Assembly: GCF_001294535.1 (NCBI RefSeq)
Contig: NZ_LGIC01000091.1
Location: 40,909 to 104,908, forward strand
Reading direction: 5' to 3'
Origin: Cypionkella psychrotolerans
GTDB taxonomy: Bacteria > Pseudomonadota > Alphaproteobacteria > Rhodobacterales > Rhodobacteraceae
Length of the DNA: 64,000 nt
The number at the start of each line of letters is the position of its first letter. Position 1 is the stretch's first letter. Positions 44,442 to 58,095 of this stretch are shown piece after piece. Below the pieces are notes generated by a model. The model saw only the letters and a list, made by a program, of their open reading frames with translations. It did no database searches and was not told the origin of the DNA. Both the position numbers and the translations under genes were made by a program.

Positions 44442-46844
44442 GTGGAACGCGCCTTGAAGGATATGGATCTGACCCCCGCTTTGCTGAAAACCGATGTGCT
44501 GCGGCACCTGACCTTTACGATTGGTAAAGATCCAGCCAATGCCAGCGCGTACGATTGGCGCATGGCGCTGTCTTTCGCCATTCGTGACCGGATCATGGAG
44601 CCGTGGTTCGCCTCGACCCGCCGCACTTGGGCGGAAGATCGCAAGCGGGTGTATTATCTGTCGATGGAATTTCTGATTGGGCGGTTGCTGGAAGATGCCA
44701 CGGTCAACCTTGGCCTGCGTGACATCGCCGAGGAGGTGATGCAGGACTTCGGGCAGGATTTCCACGCGCTGGTGGAAGGCGAGCCGGATGCGGCTTTGGG
44801 CAACGGCGGTCTGGGCCGGCTGGCGGCGTGCTTCATGGAAAGCATGGCGACGGTGGGTTGCCCGGCTTATGGCTATGGCATCCGCTATGAACACGGGTTG
44901 TTCCGGCAAAGTTTTGAGCGTGGTCAACAGGTTGAGATGCCAGAAGACTGGTTGTCGCAATCGAACCCTTGGGAATTTGCGCGCCCCGAAAGCGCCTATG
45001 TGATCCCGTTCAAGGGCACGGTTGAGGTCAAGGGCGGCAAGGAAATTTGGGTTCCGGCGGAGACAGTTCTGGCCAGCGCTTATGATACCCCGGTGATCGG
45101 CTGGCAGGGCAAATGGGCAAATACCCTGCGGCTGTGGTCGGCAAAACCGACCAAGCAGTTCGATCTGGAGCGGTTCAATCGTGGCGATTACGCGGCGGCG
45201 GCAGAGCCTGAGGCCTTGGCGCGCACCTTGTCGCGCGTTCTCTATCCCGATGACACCACCTATCAGGGCAAAGAATTGCGCCTGAAGCAGGAATTTTTCC
45301 TGACCTCGGCCGCCCTGCAAGACATTCTGCGCCGCTTCAAGGCCAGCCATTCCGATCTGCGCAACCTGCCGAAACATGTCGCCATTCAGATGAACGACAC
45401 CCATCCGGCAATCGCCGGGCCGGAACTGATCCGCCTGTTGGTCGATGAAAACGGCATGGGCTTTGAAGATGCGCTGGACACCGCGCGCGATTGCCTTGGC
45501 TACACCAACCACACCCTGCTGCCCGAGGCGTTGGAGCGGTGGGCGACCTTCACCTTCGGCAACACGCTGCCGCGCCATATGCAGATTGTCGAGCGCATCG
45601 ACAGCTGGCACCGCCGCACCTTCAACCCACCGCATTACATTGGCATCGTCAAGCACCAGGAAGTGCGGATGGGTGAACTGGCGTTCGTGATGGCGCATAA
45701 GGTCAATGGCGTTTCGGCGCTGCATTCTGATCTGGTGAAAAAGAACCTGTTCCCCGAGTTGAACGCGCTGCATCCGGGGCGGATTATCAATGAAACCAAT
45801 GGGGTGACGCCGCGCCGTTGGTTGAAAATGTCAAACCGTCCGCTGTCCACCTTGATCACGGACTCGATTGGTAGCGGCTGGGAGGATGATCTCGACCGTT
45901 TGAAAGGGCTGGAGCCATTGGTCGAAGACTCTGCGTTCCGCACCAAGTTTGATGCCGCCAAACGCGCCAATAAGGTGGCACTTGAGGGTTGGATTGCGCA
46001 GGAATGTGGCGTGAAAGTCTCACCGGATGCGCTGTTTGATGTGCAGGTCAAGCGTATCCATGAATACAAACGCCAGCTTTTGAACATCCTACAAACCGTC
46101 GCGCATTACCAACGCATCAAGGCCAATCCGAAGGCGGCATGGGTGCCTCGGGTGAAAATCTTTGGCGGCAAGTCGGCGCCGGGCTATGCTGTGGCCAAGG
46201 AAATCATCCATCTTATCAATGATGTGGCGCAGGTTATTAATGCAGATGCCGAAGTCGGTGATTTGCTGAAGGTGATCTATCCTGCGAACTACAACGTCAG
46301 TATGGCCGAGCGTTTGGTGCCCGCAGCGGACCTTTCAGAGCAGATTTCGACCGCTGGCAAAGAAGCTTCCGGCACCGGCAATATGAAGTTCATGATCAAC
46401 GGTGCGCCGACCATTGGCACGCTGGACGGCGCGAATGTTGAGATTCTCGCTGAGGTTGGTGCCGAGAACTTCTTCCTGTTCGGCCTGACCACCGATGAGG
46501 CGATGAAGCGGCGCGAAGACCCCGAGCAGTCGCGTAAAGCGATTGATGCCAGCCCGGCGCTGCAACTGGTGTTGCAGGCGATTGCCGAAGGCCAATTCAG
46601 CCTGGATCAGAAAGACCGCTATCATGGTCTGGTACACCGGGTTTGGCACCATGATTACTTCCTCGTTGCTGCGGATTTCGACTCGTATGACGTGGCACAA
46701 GACCTGGTCGATACCGCCTATGCGGATCGTCAGGCTTGGATTAAAATGGCGGCATTGAACACGGCGCGTTCGGGTTTTTTCAGCTCGGATCGCACCATTC
46801 GTAGCTATATGAAAGACGTCTGGACGATCCCATCTGCGCTTTAA
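44442..46844 (+). CDS. glgP: Glycogen/starch/alpha-glucan phosphorylase
   Basis: GlgP releases glucose 1-phosphate from glycogen ends. The 800-residue protein has the family blocks YYLSMEFLIGRLLEDATVNLG, ALGNGGLGRLAACFMESMATVG and the PLP site EASGTGNMKFMINGAPTIGTLDGANVEI, whose Lys holds the cofactor. GTG at 44442 is the probable start, as no in-frame ATG with a good ribosome-binding site precedes the conserved part; an ATG at 44463 is the alternative. It is the first gene of glgP-B-C-A-X-pgm. Confidence 0.95.
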   Translation: MERALKDMDLTPALLKTDVLRHLTFTIGKDPANASAYDWRMALSFAIRDRIMEPWFASTRRTWAEDRKRVYYLSMEFLIGRLLEDATVNLGLRDIAEEVMQDFGQDFHALVEGEPDAALGNGGLGRLAACFMESMATVGCPAYGYGIRYEHGLFRQSFERGQQVEMPEDWLSQSNPWEFARPESAYVIPFKGTVEVKGGKEIWVPAETVLASAYDTPVIGWQGKWANTLRLWSAKPTKQFDLERFNRGDYAAAAEPEALARTLSRVLYPDDTTYQGKELRLKQEFFLTSAALQDILRRFKASHSDLRNLPKHVAIQMNDTHPAIAGPELIRLLVDENGMGFEDALDTARDCLGYTNHTLLPEALERWATFTFGNTLPRHMQIVERIDSWHRRTFNPPHYIGIVKHQEVRMGELAFVMAHKVNGVSALHSDLVKKNLFPELNALHPGRIINETNGVTPRRWLKMSNRPLSTLITDSIGSGWEDDLDRLKGLEPLVEDSAFRTKFDAAKRANKVALEGWIAQECGVKVSPDALFDVQVKRIHEYKRQLLNILQTVAHYQRIKANPKAAWVPRVKIFGGKSAPGYAVAKEIIHLINDVAQVINADAEVGDLLKVIYPANYNVSMAERLVPAADLSEQISTAGKEASGTGNMKFMINGAPTIGTLDGANVEILAEVGAENFFLFGLTTDEAMKRREDPEQSRKAIDASPALQLVLQAIAEGQFSLDQKDRYHGLVHRVWHHDYFLVAADFDSYDVAQDLVDTAYADRQAWIKMAALNTARSGFFSSDRTIRSYMKDVWTIPSAL

Positions 46845-46859
46845 TATCAAGAGGTTGCC

Positions 46860-49040
46860 ATGACTGACTTGCTCATTGACCCCGGTGCTGCACAAGCGAT
46901 TGCCGAGGGGCGGCATGGCGACCCGTTCTCGGTGTTGGGGCTGCACAAACGCGGCGGCAAATGGGTGGTGCTGGGGTTTGATCCCGGTGCCGAACGGATG
47001 TTCGTATTGCCGGGGAAATCCGGCAAACCCGTGGCCGCAACGCCGGTCAAAGGTGCTGCTGGCCTGTTTGTGGCCGAGCTTGCGCGCAAATCGGACTATC
47101 GTTTGCGCTGGCAAGGGCATGGCGCGGAATGGGAATGTGAAGACCCATTCGCATTTGGCCCGGTGCTGGGCGAATTGGACGAATATCTGCTCGGCGAAGG
47201 CAGCCACAAACGGCTTTGGCAGGTGCTGGGCGCGCATGTAATCACCCATGAAGGGGTTGTGGGCACGCATTTTGCGGTCTGGGCCCCGAATGCCGAGCGG
47301 GTTTCGGTGGTTGGCAACTTCAACCAATGGGATGGCCGCCGCCATCCGATGCGCAGGCGCGGCGGCACCGGGGTGTGGGAGACTTTCCTGCCCGCGATTG
47401 CCGAGGGCGAGGCCTATAAATACGAAATTCGCGGCCCGGGTGGGGTTTTGCTGCCGTTGAAGGCCGATCCGGTGGGCTTTGGTTCGGAACACGCGCCGAA
47501 AAATGCTTCTGTGGTACGGCAGATAGAGAATCCGCAATGGCATGACGCTGATTGGATGGCAACGCGCGGGGCGAAGCAGACGATTGATGCGCCGATTTCG
47601 GTTTATGAGGTACATCTGGGGTCTTGGAAACGGGCTCCCGGCGACCGGATGCTGTCCTATACCGAGCTTGCCGAACAACTGGTCACATATGTTGCCGACA
47701 TGGGGTTCACTCATATCGAGTTGATGCCGATTTCCGAATATCCGTTCGATGGCTCTTGGGGCTATCAGCCGGTGGGCCTGTTTGCACCAACGATCCGGCA
47801 CGGCACCCCGAACGAATTCCGCGCCTTCATGGATGCCGCCCACCGACGCGGTATTGGCGTGCTACTCGATTGGGTGCCGGGGCATTTCCCGACCGACGCA
47901 CATGGCTTGGGCCGCTTTGACGGCACGGCACTTTATGAACACCAAGACCCGCGCGAAGGCTTCCATCAGGATTGGAATACGCTGATCTACAATTATGGTC
48001 GGGTCGAGGTTTCCAACTACCTTGTCTCTAACGCGCTGTATTGGTTGGAAGAATACCACATGGATGGGCTGCGGGTCGATGCTGTGGCTTCGATGCTCTA
48101 CCGTGATTACAGCCGCGAAGCGGGGCAGTGGGTGCCGAACAAAGACGGCGGACGCGAGAATTACGAAGCGATTGCCGTGCTGCAAAGCATGAATATCACT
48201 GCCTATGGCGAGGTTGCAGGTGTGATGACGGTGGCCGAGGAAAGCACCGCGTTTGCGGGCGTGTCGCGTCCGGTGAACCACGGCGGGCTTGGCTTTGGCT
48301 TTAAGTGGAACATGGGCTGGATGAACGACACCCTGTCCTACATGCAGAAAGACCCGATCTATCGTCGCTTCCATCACCACCAGATGACCTTCGGGCTGCA
48401 TTACGCTTGGTCGGAAAACTACATCCTGCCGATCAGCCATGACGAGGTTGTGCATGGCAAAGGCAGCATGTTGGAGAAGATGCCGGGGGATGGTGAACAG
48501 AAGTTCGCAAACCTGCGGGCCTATTATGGCTTCATGTGGGCGCATCCGGGTAAGAAGCTGTTGTTCATGGGCTGTGAGTTCGCCCAAGGCAAGGAATGGA
48601 ACCACAACCAGTCGCTCGATTGGCACCAGTTGGAGATTCCGGCGCATCAGGGTATGCAAAACCTTGTCCGCGATCTGAACCGGGTTTACCGCGACGTACC
48701 TGCCTTGCACGTTAACGATACGCGCCCAGAAGGCTTTGAGTGGATCGAAAGCAATGACGCGGAGGCCGGGGTCTACGCTTGGGTCCGCAAGGGCAAACCG
48801 GGCGATCCGATGGTGGTGGCGCTGGTCAATATGACCCCCGTTGATCGGGCCTACCGGGTTGGGCTGCCGGCCGGTGGGCATTGGACGGAAATACTGAACA
48901 CGGATGCTGCGGTTTACGGAGGAGGGAACCGTGGCAATCTGGGTGGCGTGGGGGCGGAGGCCATTCCGCATCATGGCCGCCCGCACTCGGCTTCGGTCAA
49001 TGTGCCGCCGCTCTCGGCGGTTTGGCTGAAACAGGGTTGA
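46860..49040 (+). CDS. glgB: 1,4-alpha-glucan branching enzyme
   Basis: GlgB makes the alpha-1,6 branches of glycogen. The 726-residue protein has an N-terminal branching-enzyme module, a CBM48 domain (THFAVWAPNAERVSVVGNFNQWDGR), the GH13 barrel with the nucleophile Asp in DGLRVDAVASMLYRDY, the acid Glu in VMTVAEESTAF and the His-Asp in LPISHDEVVHGKGSM, then the C-terminal beta domain. RBS AAGAGG precedes ATG; 15 bp after glgP. Confidence 0.96.
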   Translation: MTDLLIDPGAAQAIAEGRHGDPFSVLGLHKRGGKWVVLGFDPGAERMFVLPGKSGKPVAATPVKGAAGLFVAELARKSDYRLRWQGHGAEWECEDPFAFGPVLGELDEYLLGEGSHKRLWQVLGAHVITHEGVVGTHFAVWAPNAERVSVVGNFNQWDGRRHPMRRRGGTGVWETFLPAIAEGEAYKYEIRGPGGVLLPLKADPVGFGSEHAPKNASVVRQIENPQWHDADWMATRGAKQTIDAPISVYEVHLGSWKRAPGDRMLSYTELAEQLVTYVADMGFTHIELMPISEYPFDGSWGYQPVGLFAPTIRHGTPNEFRAFMDAAHRRGIGVLLDWVPGHFPTDAHGLGRFDGTALYEHQDPREGFHQDWNTLIYNYGRVEVSNYLVSNALYWLEEYHMDGLRVDAVASMLYRDYSREAGQWVPNKDGGRENYEAIAVLQSMNITAYGEVAGVMTVAEESTAFAGVSRPVNHGGLGFGFKWNMGWMNDTLSYMQKDPIYRRFHHHQMTFGLHYAWSENYILPISHDEVVHGKGSMLEKMPGDGEQKFANLRAYYGFMWAHPGKKLLFMGCEFAQGKEWNHNQSLDWHQLEIPAHQGMQNLVRDLNRVYRDVPALHVNDTRPEGFEWIESNDAEAGVYAWVRKGKPGDPMVVALVNMTPVDRAYRVGLPAGGHWTEILNTDAAVYGGGNRGNLGGVGAEAIPHHGRPHSASVNVPPLSAVWLKQG

Positions 49041-49088
49041 AATCACAGGATAAAAGCGGGCGCAGGCCTGCGTAAAGGGAGGACTACG

Positions 49089-50360
49089 ATGCAACCAAGA
49101 CCCAATGCCCGTCTGTCATCGCAGGCTATGGCTTTTGTTCTGGCCGGAGGGCGCGGCTCTCGGCTGAAAGAGCTGACAGATCGGCGCGCCAAACCCGCCG
49201 TATACTTTGGCGGCAAGACCCGGATCATCGACTTTGCTTTGTCGAATGCGCTGAATTCCGGCATACGCAAGATGGCGATTGCGACGCAGTATAAGGCGCA
49301 TAGCCTGATCCGCCACATGCAGCGCGGCTGGGGGTTCTTCCGGGCCGAGCGCAACGAGTATCTGGACATCTTGCCAGCCAGCCAGCGGGTGTCTGAGAAT
49401 AAGTGGTATCTTGGCACCGCCGATGCAGTCGCGCAAAATATTGATATCGTTGATTCTTATGGTGTGAAATACATCGTCGTTCTGGCCGGTGATCACATCT
49501 ATAAGATGGATTACGAGGTGATGTTGCAGCAGCATGTTGACAGCAAAGCTGACGTGACCATCGGCTGTCTGACCGTGCCGCGGATGGAGGCTGTGGCCTT
49601 TGGCGTGATGCATGTCGATAAGGATATGCGGATTACCTCGTTCCTTGAGAAACCCGCCGATCCGCCCTCGATCCCCGGCGATCCGGACAATGCTTTGGCC
49701 TCGATGGGGATTTATATCTTCGACTGGGCCTTCCTGCGTGACCTTCTGATCCGCGATATGGCGGATGACAACTCCAGCCATGATTTCGGCAATGATCTGA
49801 TCCCGGATATCGTGAAAAACGGCAAAGCGGTGGCGCATAAGTTTGCCGACAGCTGCGTGAAATCGGGGTTGGAGACGGAGCCCTATTGGCGCGACGTGGG
49901 GACGATTGATGCGTTCTGGCAGGCCAATATCGACCTGACCGATTTCATCCCCAAGCTTGATATCTACGATCAAAGCTGGCCGATCTGGACCTATTCGGAA
50001 ATCCTGCCGCCCGCCAAGTTCATCCACGATGAAGAAGCCCGGCGCGGCATGGCAGTATCGTCGCTGGTGTCGGGCGATTGTATCGTCTCGGGGTCCGAGG
50101 TGCGCAATTCTCTGCTGTTCACCGGCTGTCGGACCCATTCGTTCAGCACACTCGATTATGTCGTGGCGTTGCCGCAGGTGATTGTCAATCGCAATGCCGA
50201 GCTGAAAAACTGCGTGATCGACCGTGGCGTGATCATCCCGGATGGGCTGGTGGTGGGGCAAGATCCTGAGGCAGATGCGAAGTGGTTCCGTCGCACCGAC
50301 AGCGGTATCGTGCTGATTACGCAGGATATGCTTGACGAACGGGCGCGGGCGTTGTCCTGA
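49089..50360 (+). CDS. glgC: Glucose-1-phosphate adenylyltransferase
   Basis: GlgC makes ADP-glucose from ATP and glucose 1-phosphate, the committed step of glycogen synthesis. The 423-residue protein starts with the nucleotidyl-transfer motif [59 protein letters not shown] and [13 protein letters not shown] hold the ATP and metal sites, and FLEKP the sugar-phosphate Lys. The end has left-handed-helix repeats. Allosteric effectors are likely (fructose 1,6-bisphosphate or similar) but not readable here. GGAGG precedes the ATG. Confidence 0.97.
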   Translation: MQPRPNARLSSQAMAFVLAGGRGSRLKELTDRRAKPAVYFGGKTRIIDFALSNALNSGIRKMAIATQYKAHSLIRHMQRGWGFFRAERNEYLDILPASQRVSENKWYLGTADAVAQNIDIVDSYGVKYIVVLAGDHIYKMDYEVMLQQHVDSKADVTIGCLTVPRMEAVAFGVMHVDKDMRITSFLEKPADPPSIPGDPDNALASMGIYIFDWAFLRDLLIRDMADDNSSHDFGNDLIPDIVKNGKAVAHKFADSCVKSGLETEPYWRDVGTIDAFWQANIDLTDFIPKLDIYDQSWPIWTYSEILPPAKFIHDEEARRGMAVSSLVSGDCIVSGSEVRNSLLFTGCRTHSFSTLDYVVALPQVIVNRNAELKNCVIDRGVIIPDGLVVGQDPEADAKWFRRTDSGIVLITQDMLDERARALS

Positions 50361-50377
50361 CTTAGTAGAAAAGCGGT

Positions 50378-50406
50378 GGCGACCGGGGACTTAGCCTCTG
50401 GTCGCC
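50378..50406 (+). repeat. Hairpin between glgC and glgA
   Basis: GGCGACC (50378-50384) pairs with GGTCGCC (50400-50406) over a 15-base loop. No U-tract follows. It is likelier to be an mRNA-stability or attenuation element than an operon end, as glgA continues downstream. Confidence 0.5.
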
Positions 50407-50440
50407 CAAAGATATTTGGACCAACGTGAAAGGATCAGAG

Positions 50441-51867
50441 ATGCAGGTTCGGGGGCGGGTTTTGTCTGTCGCGTCGGAGTGTGTGCCGCTGATCAAGACC
50501 GGGGGCCTGGCCGATGTGGTCGGGGCTTTGCCGGGGGCCTTGGCGAAAGTTGGCTGGGATATGCGGGTGTTGATGCCTGCTTACAGGGCGTTGCGGGCTC
50601 GCCTTGATGATCTGGATGAGGTCTGGTTTGAGCAGAACCTGTTCGGCGGTGACGCGCGGGTGATGGCGGGTGAAATCGACGGTTTGCAAGTGATGCTGCT
50701 GGATGCGCCGCATCTTTATGACCGTGAGGGTGGGCCGTATTCTGGCCCCGGGGGCGACTGGTTCGACAATGCGCGGCGGTTTGCGGCCTTGTCGTGGGTC
50801 GCGGCCCGGATGGCGCGCGATGGCATTGATGGCTGGAAACCTGATATTCTGCACGCGCATGACTGGCAGGCGGGCTTTGCCTCGGCCTATTTGTACTATG
50901 GCGGTTCGGGCGGCGTCGCCTCGGTGCTGACGATCCATAACATCGCGTTTCAGGGCTGGGCTCCAGCGCAGGCTTTGGTGGATTTGCGGTTGCCCCCTGA
51001 TCAGTTTTACCCCGGTGCTTTGGAGTATTACGGCGGGTTGTCCAGCCTGAAGGCCGGTCTGGTCTGTGCCGACCGGATCACAACGGTGTCCCCTAATTAT
51101 GCCGCCGAATTGATGCGGCCAGAGTTTGGCATGGGGATGGAGGGCGTGATTGCCCAGCGGGCTTCGGTGGTGTCGGGGATTTTGAACGGGGTGGATACCG
51201 GGGTTTGGTCGCCCGCCGTGGAACCCATGCCCTATTCGGTGAAGTCGCTGAAAGGCAAAGCCGCCAACCGGGCGGCGTTTTGTGCCGAAATGGGTTTGGA
51301 TGTTCCGGGGCCGCTGGCGGTTCTGGTGAGCCGTTTGACCGATCAGAAGGGCATTGATCTGCTGGAAACCTGCATCCCCGATTTCATCGCGGGTGGCGGT
51401 GGTTTGGCGGTTTTGGGCTCGGGCGATGCTTTGCTGGAAGCCGCGATGCGCCGCTTGGAAGCACGGTTTCCGGGCCGGGTTTCGGTGCGCATTGGCTATG
51501 ATGAGGCTTACAGTCATCGGTTGTTTGCCGCAGGTGATGCCGTGCTGGTGCCAAGCCGATTTGAGCCGTGCGGACTGACCCAGATGTATGGGCTAGCCTA
51601 TGGCACGGTGCCGCTGGTGTCTTCGGTTGGCGGTTTGGCCGATACGGTGATCCACGCAAGCCCGGCTGCACTGACGGCTGGGGTGGCGACGGGGATCGTG
51701 TTTCATCCTGTCGATGCGACGGGCTTTGGGCTGGCGTTGCGGCAGTTGGTGCAGCTTTACGCCAGTAAAGCCCAATGGGCGCAGGTGCAGAAAAACGCGA
51801 TGAAGCAGCCGGTTGGCTGGGAGGCCTCTGCCGCCGCTTATGCAGCCCTCTATGCGGAAATGCTGGC

Positions 51868-51871
<4 letters not shown>
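50441..51871 (+). CDS. glgA: Glycogen synthase (ADP-glucose-dependent)
   Basis: GlgA adds glucose from ADP-glucose to the growing alpha-1,4 chain. The protein (476 residues from the ATG at 50441) is a GT-B, GT5 enzyme: VPLIKTGGLADVVGALPGAL binds the nucleotide-sugar, HAHDWQAGFASAYLYY and TIHNIAFQGWAP follow in the N-domain, and VPSRFEPCGLTQMYGLAYGTVPLVSSVGGLADTV is the C-domain donor site. AAAGGATCAGAG before the ATG favours it over a GTG at 50426. Its stop overlaps the glgX start. Confidence 0.96.
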
Positions 51872-55577
<3,706 letters not shown>

Positions 55578-55586
55578 GGCCAAAAT

Positions 55587-55619
55587 GTCGGTTTCCGCTG
55601 AGATGCGGCGGAAACTGAC
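55587..55619 (+). terminator. Hairpin ending the glycogen operon
   Basis: GTCGGTTTCCGC and GCGGAAACTGAC pair over 12 positions with one G-U, 10 bp after the pgm stop. The U-tract is short (CTTC). Probable operon terminator. Confidence 0.65.
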
Positions 55620-55694
55620 CTTCAACTGTCGGAGTTGGCTGCGCTGCCACGCCCATTCGGCGCATCCTTGACATAGGTGTCGAGGGAGATGGCG

Positions 55695-57227
55695 ATGACA
55701 GAGCAAGGTGTGCGTTCAGGGCGGCAAGCGCGGCAAGTGGAACGGGCGAAGAAGGGCGGCGGTATGGGGCGGCCTTATATTGTGCGCAATATCCCGACCT
55801 ATGATGTGCTGTCCGAGGAAAATCTGCTGAAGGTGGAACACGCCGCCGACCGGATTTTGGCCGAGACCGGCATCGAATTCCGTGACGATGCGGTGGCGCT
55901 TGATCACTGGAAGCGGGCGGGAGCCAAGGTCGATGGTCTGCTGGTAAAATTCGAGCCGGGGATGCTGCGCGAGATCCTGAAATCCGCGCCGCGCGAATTC
56001 ACCCAACACGCCCGCAACCCGGCCAATTCGGTGCGGATCGGCGGTAAAAACGTGGTGTTCGCGCCCGCCTATGGCTCACCCTTCGTGATGGATATCGACC
56101 GCGGACGGCGGTTTGGCACGCTGGAGGATTTCCAGAATTTCATCAAACTCGCGCAATCCTCCCCAAATTTTCACCACTCTGGCGGCACGATCTGCGAGCC
56201 GACCGATATTCCGGTGAACAAGCGACATCTCGATATGGTGCTGGCGCATCTGACGCTGTCGGACCGACCGTTTATGGGGTCTGTCACCTCGGAAGATCGT
56301 GCCGAAGACAGCATCGAAATGAGCCGGATCGCCTTTGGCCGGGAATTTGTGAACGATAATTGCGTTATTCTTGGCAATGTGAACGTGAATTCACCCTTGG
56401 TCTGGGACGGCACCATGACCAACGCCCTGCGCGCCTATGCTCGTGCCAATCAGGCGGCGGTTGTGGTGCCGTTCATCCTCGGGGGTGCTATGGGACCGGT
56501 GACCAGTGCGGGCGGCATCGCGCAGTCTTTGGCCGAGACGATGGCCGGTTGTGCGCTGACCCAGTTGGAGCGGAAGGGGGCACCGGTGATATTTGGCAAC
56601 TTCCTGTCGTCGATGAGTTTGCGGTCTGGCTCGCCCACCTTTGGGACACCGGAACCTGCGATTGGCTCGATGGTTATCGGTCAGCTGGCGCGGCGGTTGG
56701 GGTTGCCTTTGCGGTGTTCGGGGAATTTCACCACCTCAAAGCTGCCGGATGCGCAGGCGATGATGGAGGGGACGATGTCGATGCTGGCGGCGATCCATTG
56801 CGGGGCGAATTTCATCCTGCATTCGGCGGGATTTCTGGATGGGTTGCTGAGCATGTCTTATGAGAAATTCATGCTGGATGCGGATCTGTGCGGCAGCCTG
56901 CATACTTATCTGGACGGCGTGAAGATTGATGATGATCAGCTGGCTGTCGAGGCGTTTGCCGAGGTTGGGCCGGGCAATCATTTCTTTGGCTGTTCCCACA
57001 CGATGGCCCACTATGAAACCGCGTTCTGGGACAGCGATTTGTCGGATAATGAGCCGTTTGAAAAATGGGAAGCGGCTGGGTCGCATGATGCGGCGTATCG
57101 GGCCAACAAGTTGTGGAAAAAACGGCTGGCAGAATATGAGGCCCCGGTTTTGGATGCGGGCGTGGCACAGGGATTGACCGAGTTTGTCGAGGCCAAGAAA
57201 GCGTCGATGGGGGATGCCTGGTATTGA
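55695..57227 (+). CDS. MttB-superfamily (trimethylamine methyltransferase-like) protein, non-pyrrolysine
   Basis: The 510-residue protein belongs to the COG5598/MttB superfamily by LKVEHAADRILAETGIEFRDDAVALDHWKRAGAKVDG, SSPNFHHSGGTICEPTDIPVNKRHLDMVLAHL and GCALTQLERKGAPVIFGNFLSSMSLRSGSPTFGTPEP. It has no in-frame amber codon where archaeal MttB carries pyrrolysine, so it is of the MtgB/MtpB/MtcB-like class that demethylates other quaternary amines. No corrinoid protein or methyltransferase-2 gene is near. GAGGGAG at 55682-55688 favours ATG 55695 over 55689. Substrate unknown. Confidence 0.85.
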   Translation: MTEQGVRSGRQARQVERAKKGGGMGRPYIVRNIPTYDVLSEENLLKVEHAADRILAETGIEFRDDAVALDHWKRAGAKVDGLLVKFEPGMLREILKSAPREFTQHARNPANSVRIGGKNVVFAPAYGSPFVMDIDRGRRFGTLEDFQNFIKLAQSSPNFHHSGGTICEPTDIPVNKRHLDMVLAHLTLSDRPFMGSVTSEDRAEDSIEMSRIAFGREFVNDNCVILGNVNVNSPLVWDGTMTNALRAYARANQAAVVVPFILGGAMGPVTSAGGIAQSLAETMAGCALTQLERKGAPVIFGNFLSSMSLRSGSPTFGTPEPAIGSMVIGQLARRLGLPLRCSGNFTTSKLPDAQAMMEGTMSMLAAIHCGANFILHSAGFLDGLLSMSYEKFMLDADLCGSLHTYLDGVKIDDDQLAVEAFAEVGPGNHFFGCSHTMAHYETAFWDSDLSDNEPFEKWEAAGSHDAAYRANKLWKKRLAEYEAPVLDAGVAQGLTEFVEAKKASMGDAWY

Positions 57228-57276
57228 GGTCCCAACGCGGGACCAAAAAAGGTTAAGCGTTTTCAGGTGCTTAACC
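57228..57276. repeat. Two hairpins after the MttB-like gene
   Basis: GGTCCC/GGGACC (57228-57233 with 57239-57244) is followed by GGTTAAGC/GCTTAACC (57251-57258 with 57269-57276). The first is followed by an A-run rather than a T-run on this strand. Together with 57318-57362 these fill the 137-bp gap between two converging genes. Confidence 0.55.
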
Positions 57277-57317
57277 TGCGCGACTTAAGGGGAAATTAAC
57301 ACTTTCGGCGCAACAGC

Positions 57318-57362
57318 CGATTTCGGGCACAGAAATCGTGTCGGAAAACGCGTTCGTTTTCC
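57318..57362. repeat. Two-hairpin intergenic repeat, copy 2 (inverted relative to copy 1)
   Basis: CGATTTC/GAAATCG (57318-57324 with 57332-57338) and GGAAAACG/CGTTTTCC (57343-57350 with 57355-57362). Read on the minus strand it matches 39954-39997 in order and spacing. In the outer stem AATT in copy 1 is TTTT here and its partner has changed to match. Confidence 0.75.
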
Positions 57363-57364
57363 GC

Positions 57365-57823
57365 TTAGCCCCGCAGTCCGGTTTCCTTCAGGATGCCCAT
57401 GCGCTTGGCCTCGTAGTAATAGCCCTTGGCATACCACATCATCGCGCGGTCCTCATTGCCGCGCGACACCATCCACGCGCCGCGCAGGTATTTTCCGGCG
57501 TAATGCAGATTGGTTTCGGCGTCGAGCAATCCCGAGGCCGGGCCGTGATAGCCCATCGTCGCGGCGGTTTGTGGGTGGATTTGCAACAGACCATAATAGG
57601 GGCCATTATGCGCCGCCGGATTGTAGCCGCTTTCGCGGCGAATTTGCCGATGCAGCAGGCTTTCCGGGATGCCATGAATCCGCGCCCATTTCGCGATCAG
57701 CGCGTGCATTTCCGGCGTATCCCCAGAGGCGGGCGCGCGCGCCTCTGGCCTGCGACCGCCACAGGCGGCCAGCGTCAGGGCGCTGAGGCTTAATGACAAC
57801 AGGGCGCGGCGCGACAGGGGCAT
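57365..57823 (-). CDS. SLT-domain lytic transglycosylase, lipoprotein
   Basis: The 152-residue protein has a lipoprotein signal (MPLSRRALLSLSLSALTLAAC, lipobox Cys21) and a small lysozyme-like transglycosylase domain: IHGIPESLLHRQIRRESGYNPAAHNG holds the catalytic Glu64, and GPYYGLLQIHPQTAATMGY and LDAETNLHYAGKYLRGAW are the next two family blocks. It would cut glycan strands of peptidoglycan from the outer-membrane inner face. GGAGGAACC before the ATG at 57823 settles the start; the longer frame is not used. Confidence 0.9.
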   Translation of the reverse strand: MPLSRRALLSLSLSALTLAACGGRRPEARAPASGDTPEMHALIAKWARIHGIPESLLHRQIRRESGYNPAAHNGPYYGLLQIHPQTAATMGYHGPASGLLDAETNLHYAGKYLRGAWMVSRGNEDRAMMWYAKGYYYEAKRMGILKETGLRG

Positions 57824-58095
57824 CAGGTTCCTCCGGGTTTTTCGCGTGATAGCGAGCCGGGCTGGGTCTGGAAAGAGCCAACACCTTTGATCGGCGGGAA
57901 AATGCGTCATGTGTTTTGCGGATTGCCTAAAACTTGCCCGCAGACAGCGGCCGCTGCGCGTGTCATTCTGTTGTGATCTCATTGCGTCAGATTACCACAT
58001 ATCTTGGGCTTGCGCTTGGCAAAACGCCAGATATGGTTGGCCTTAAGACGACTGCACCCTGTTGACGACTGTTGAAATACGGAGTCTCTTGCGGA

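Noticed and set aside
55695..57227. Pyrrolysine-containing MttB
   Set aside because: No in-frame TAG occurs in the gene, and no pyl genes are in the window.
57228..57244. GGTCCC/GGGACC hairpin as terminator of the MttB-like gene
   Set aside because: The run after the stem is A, not T, on the coding strand, so it does not fit intrinsic termination in that direction.
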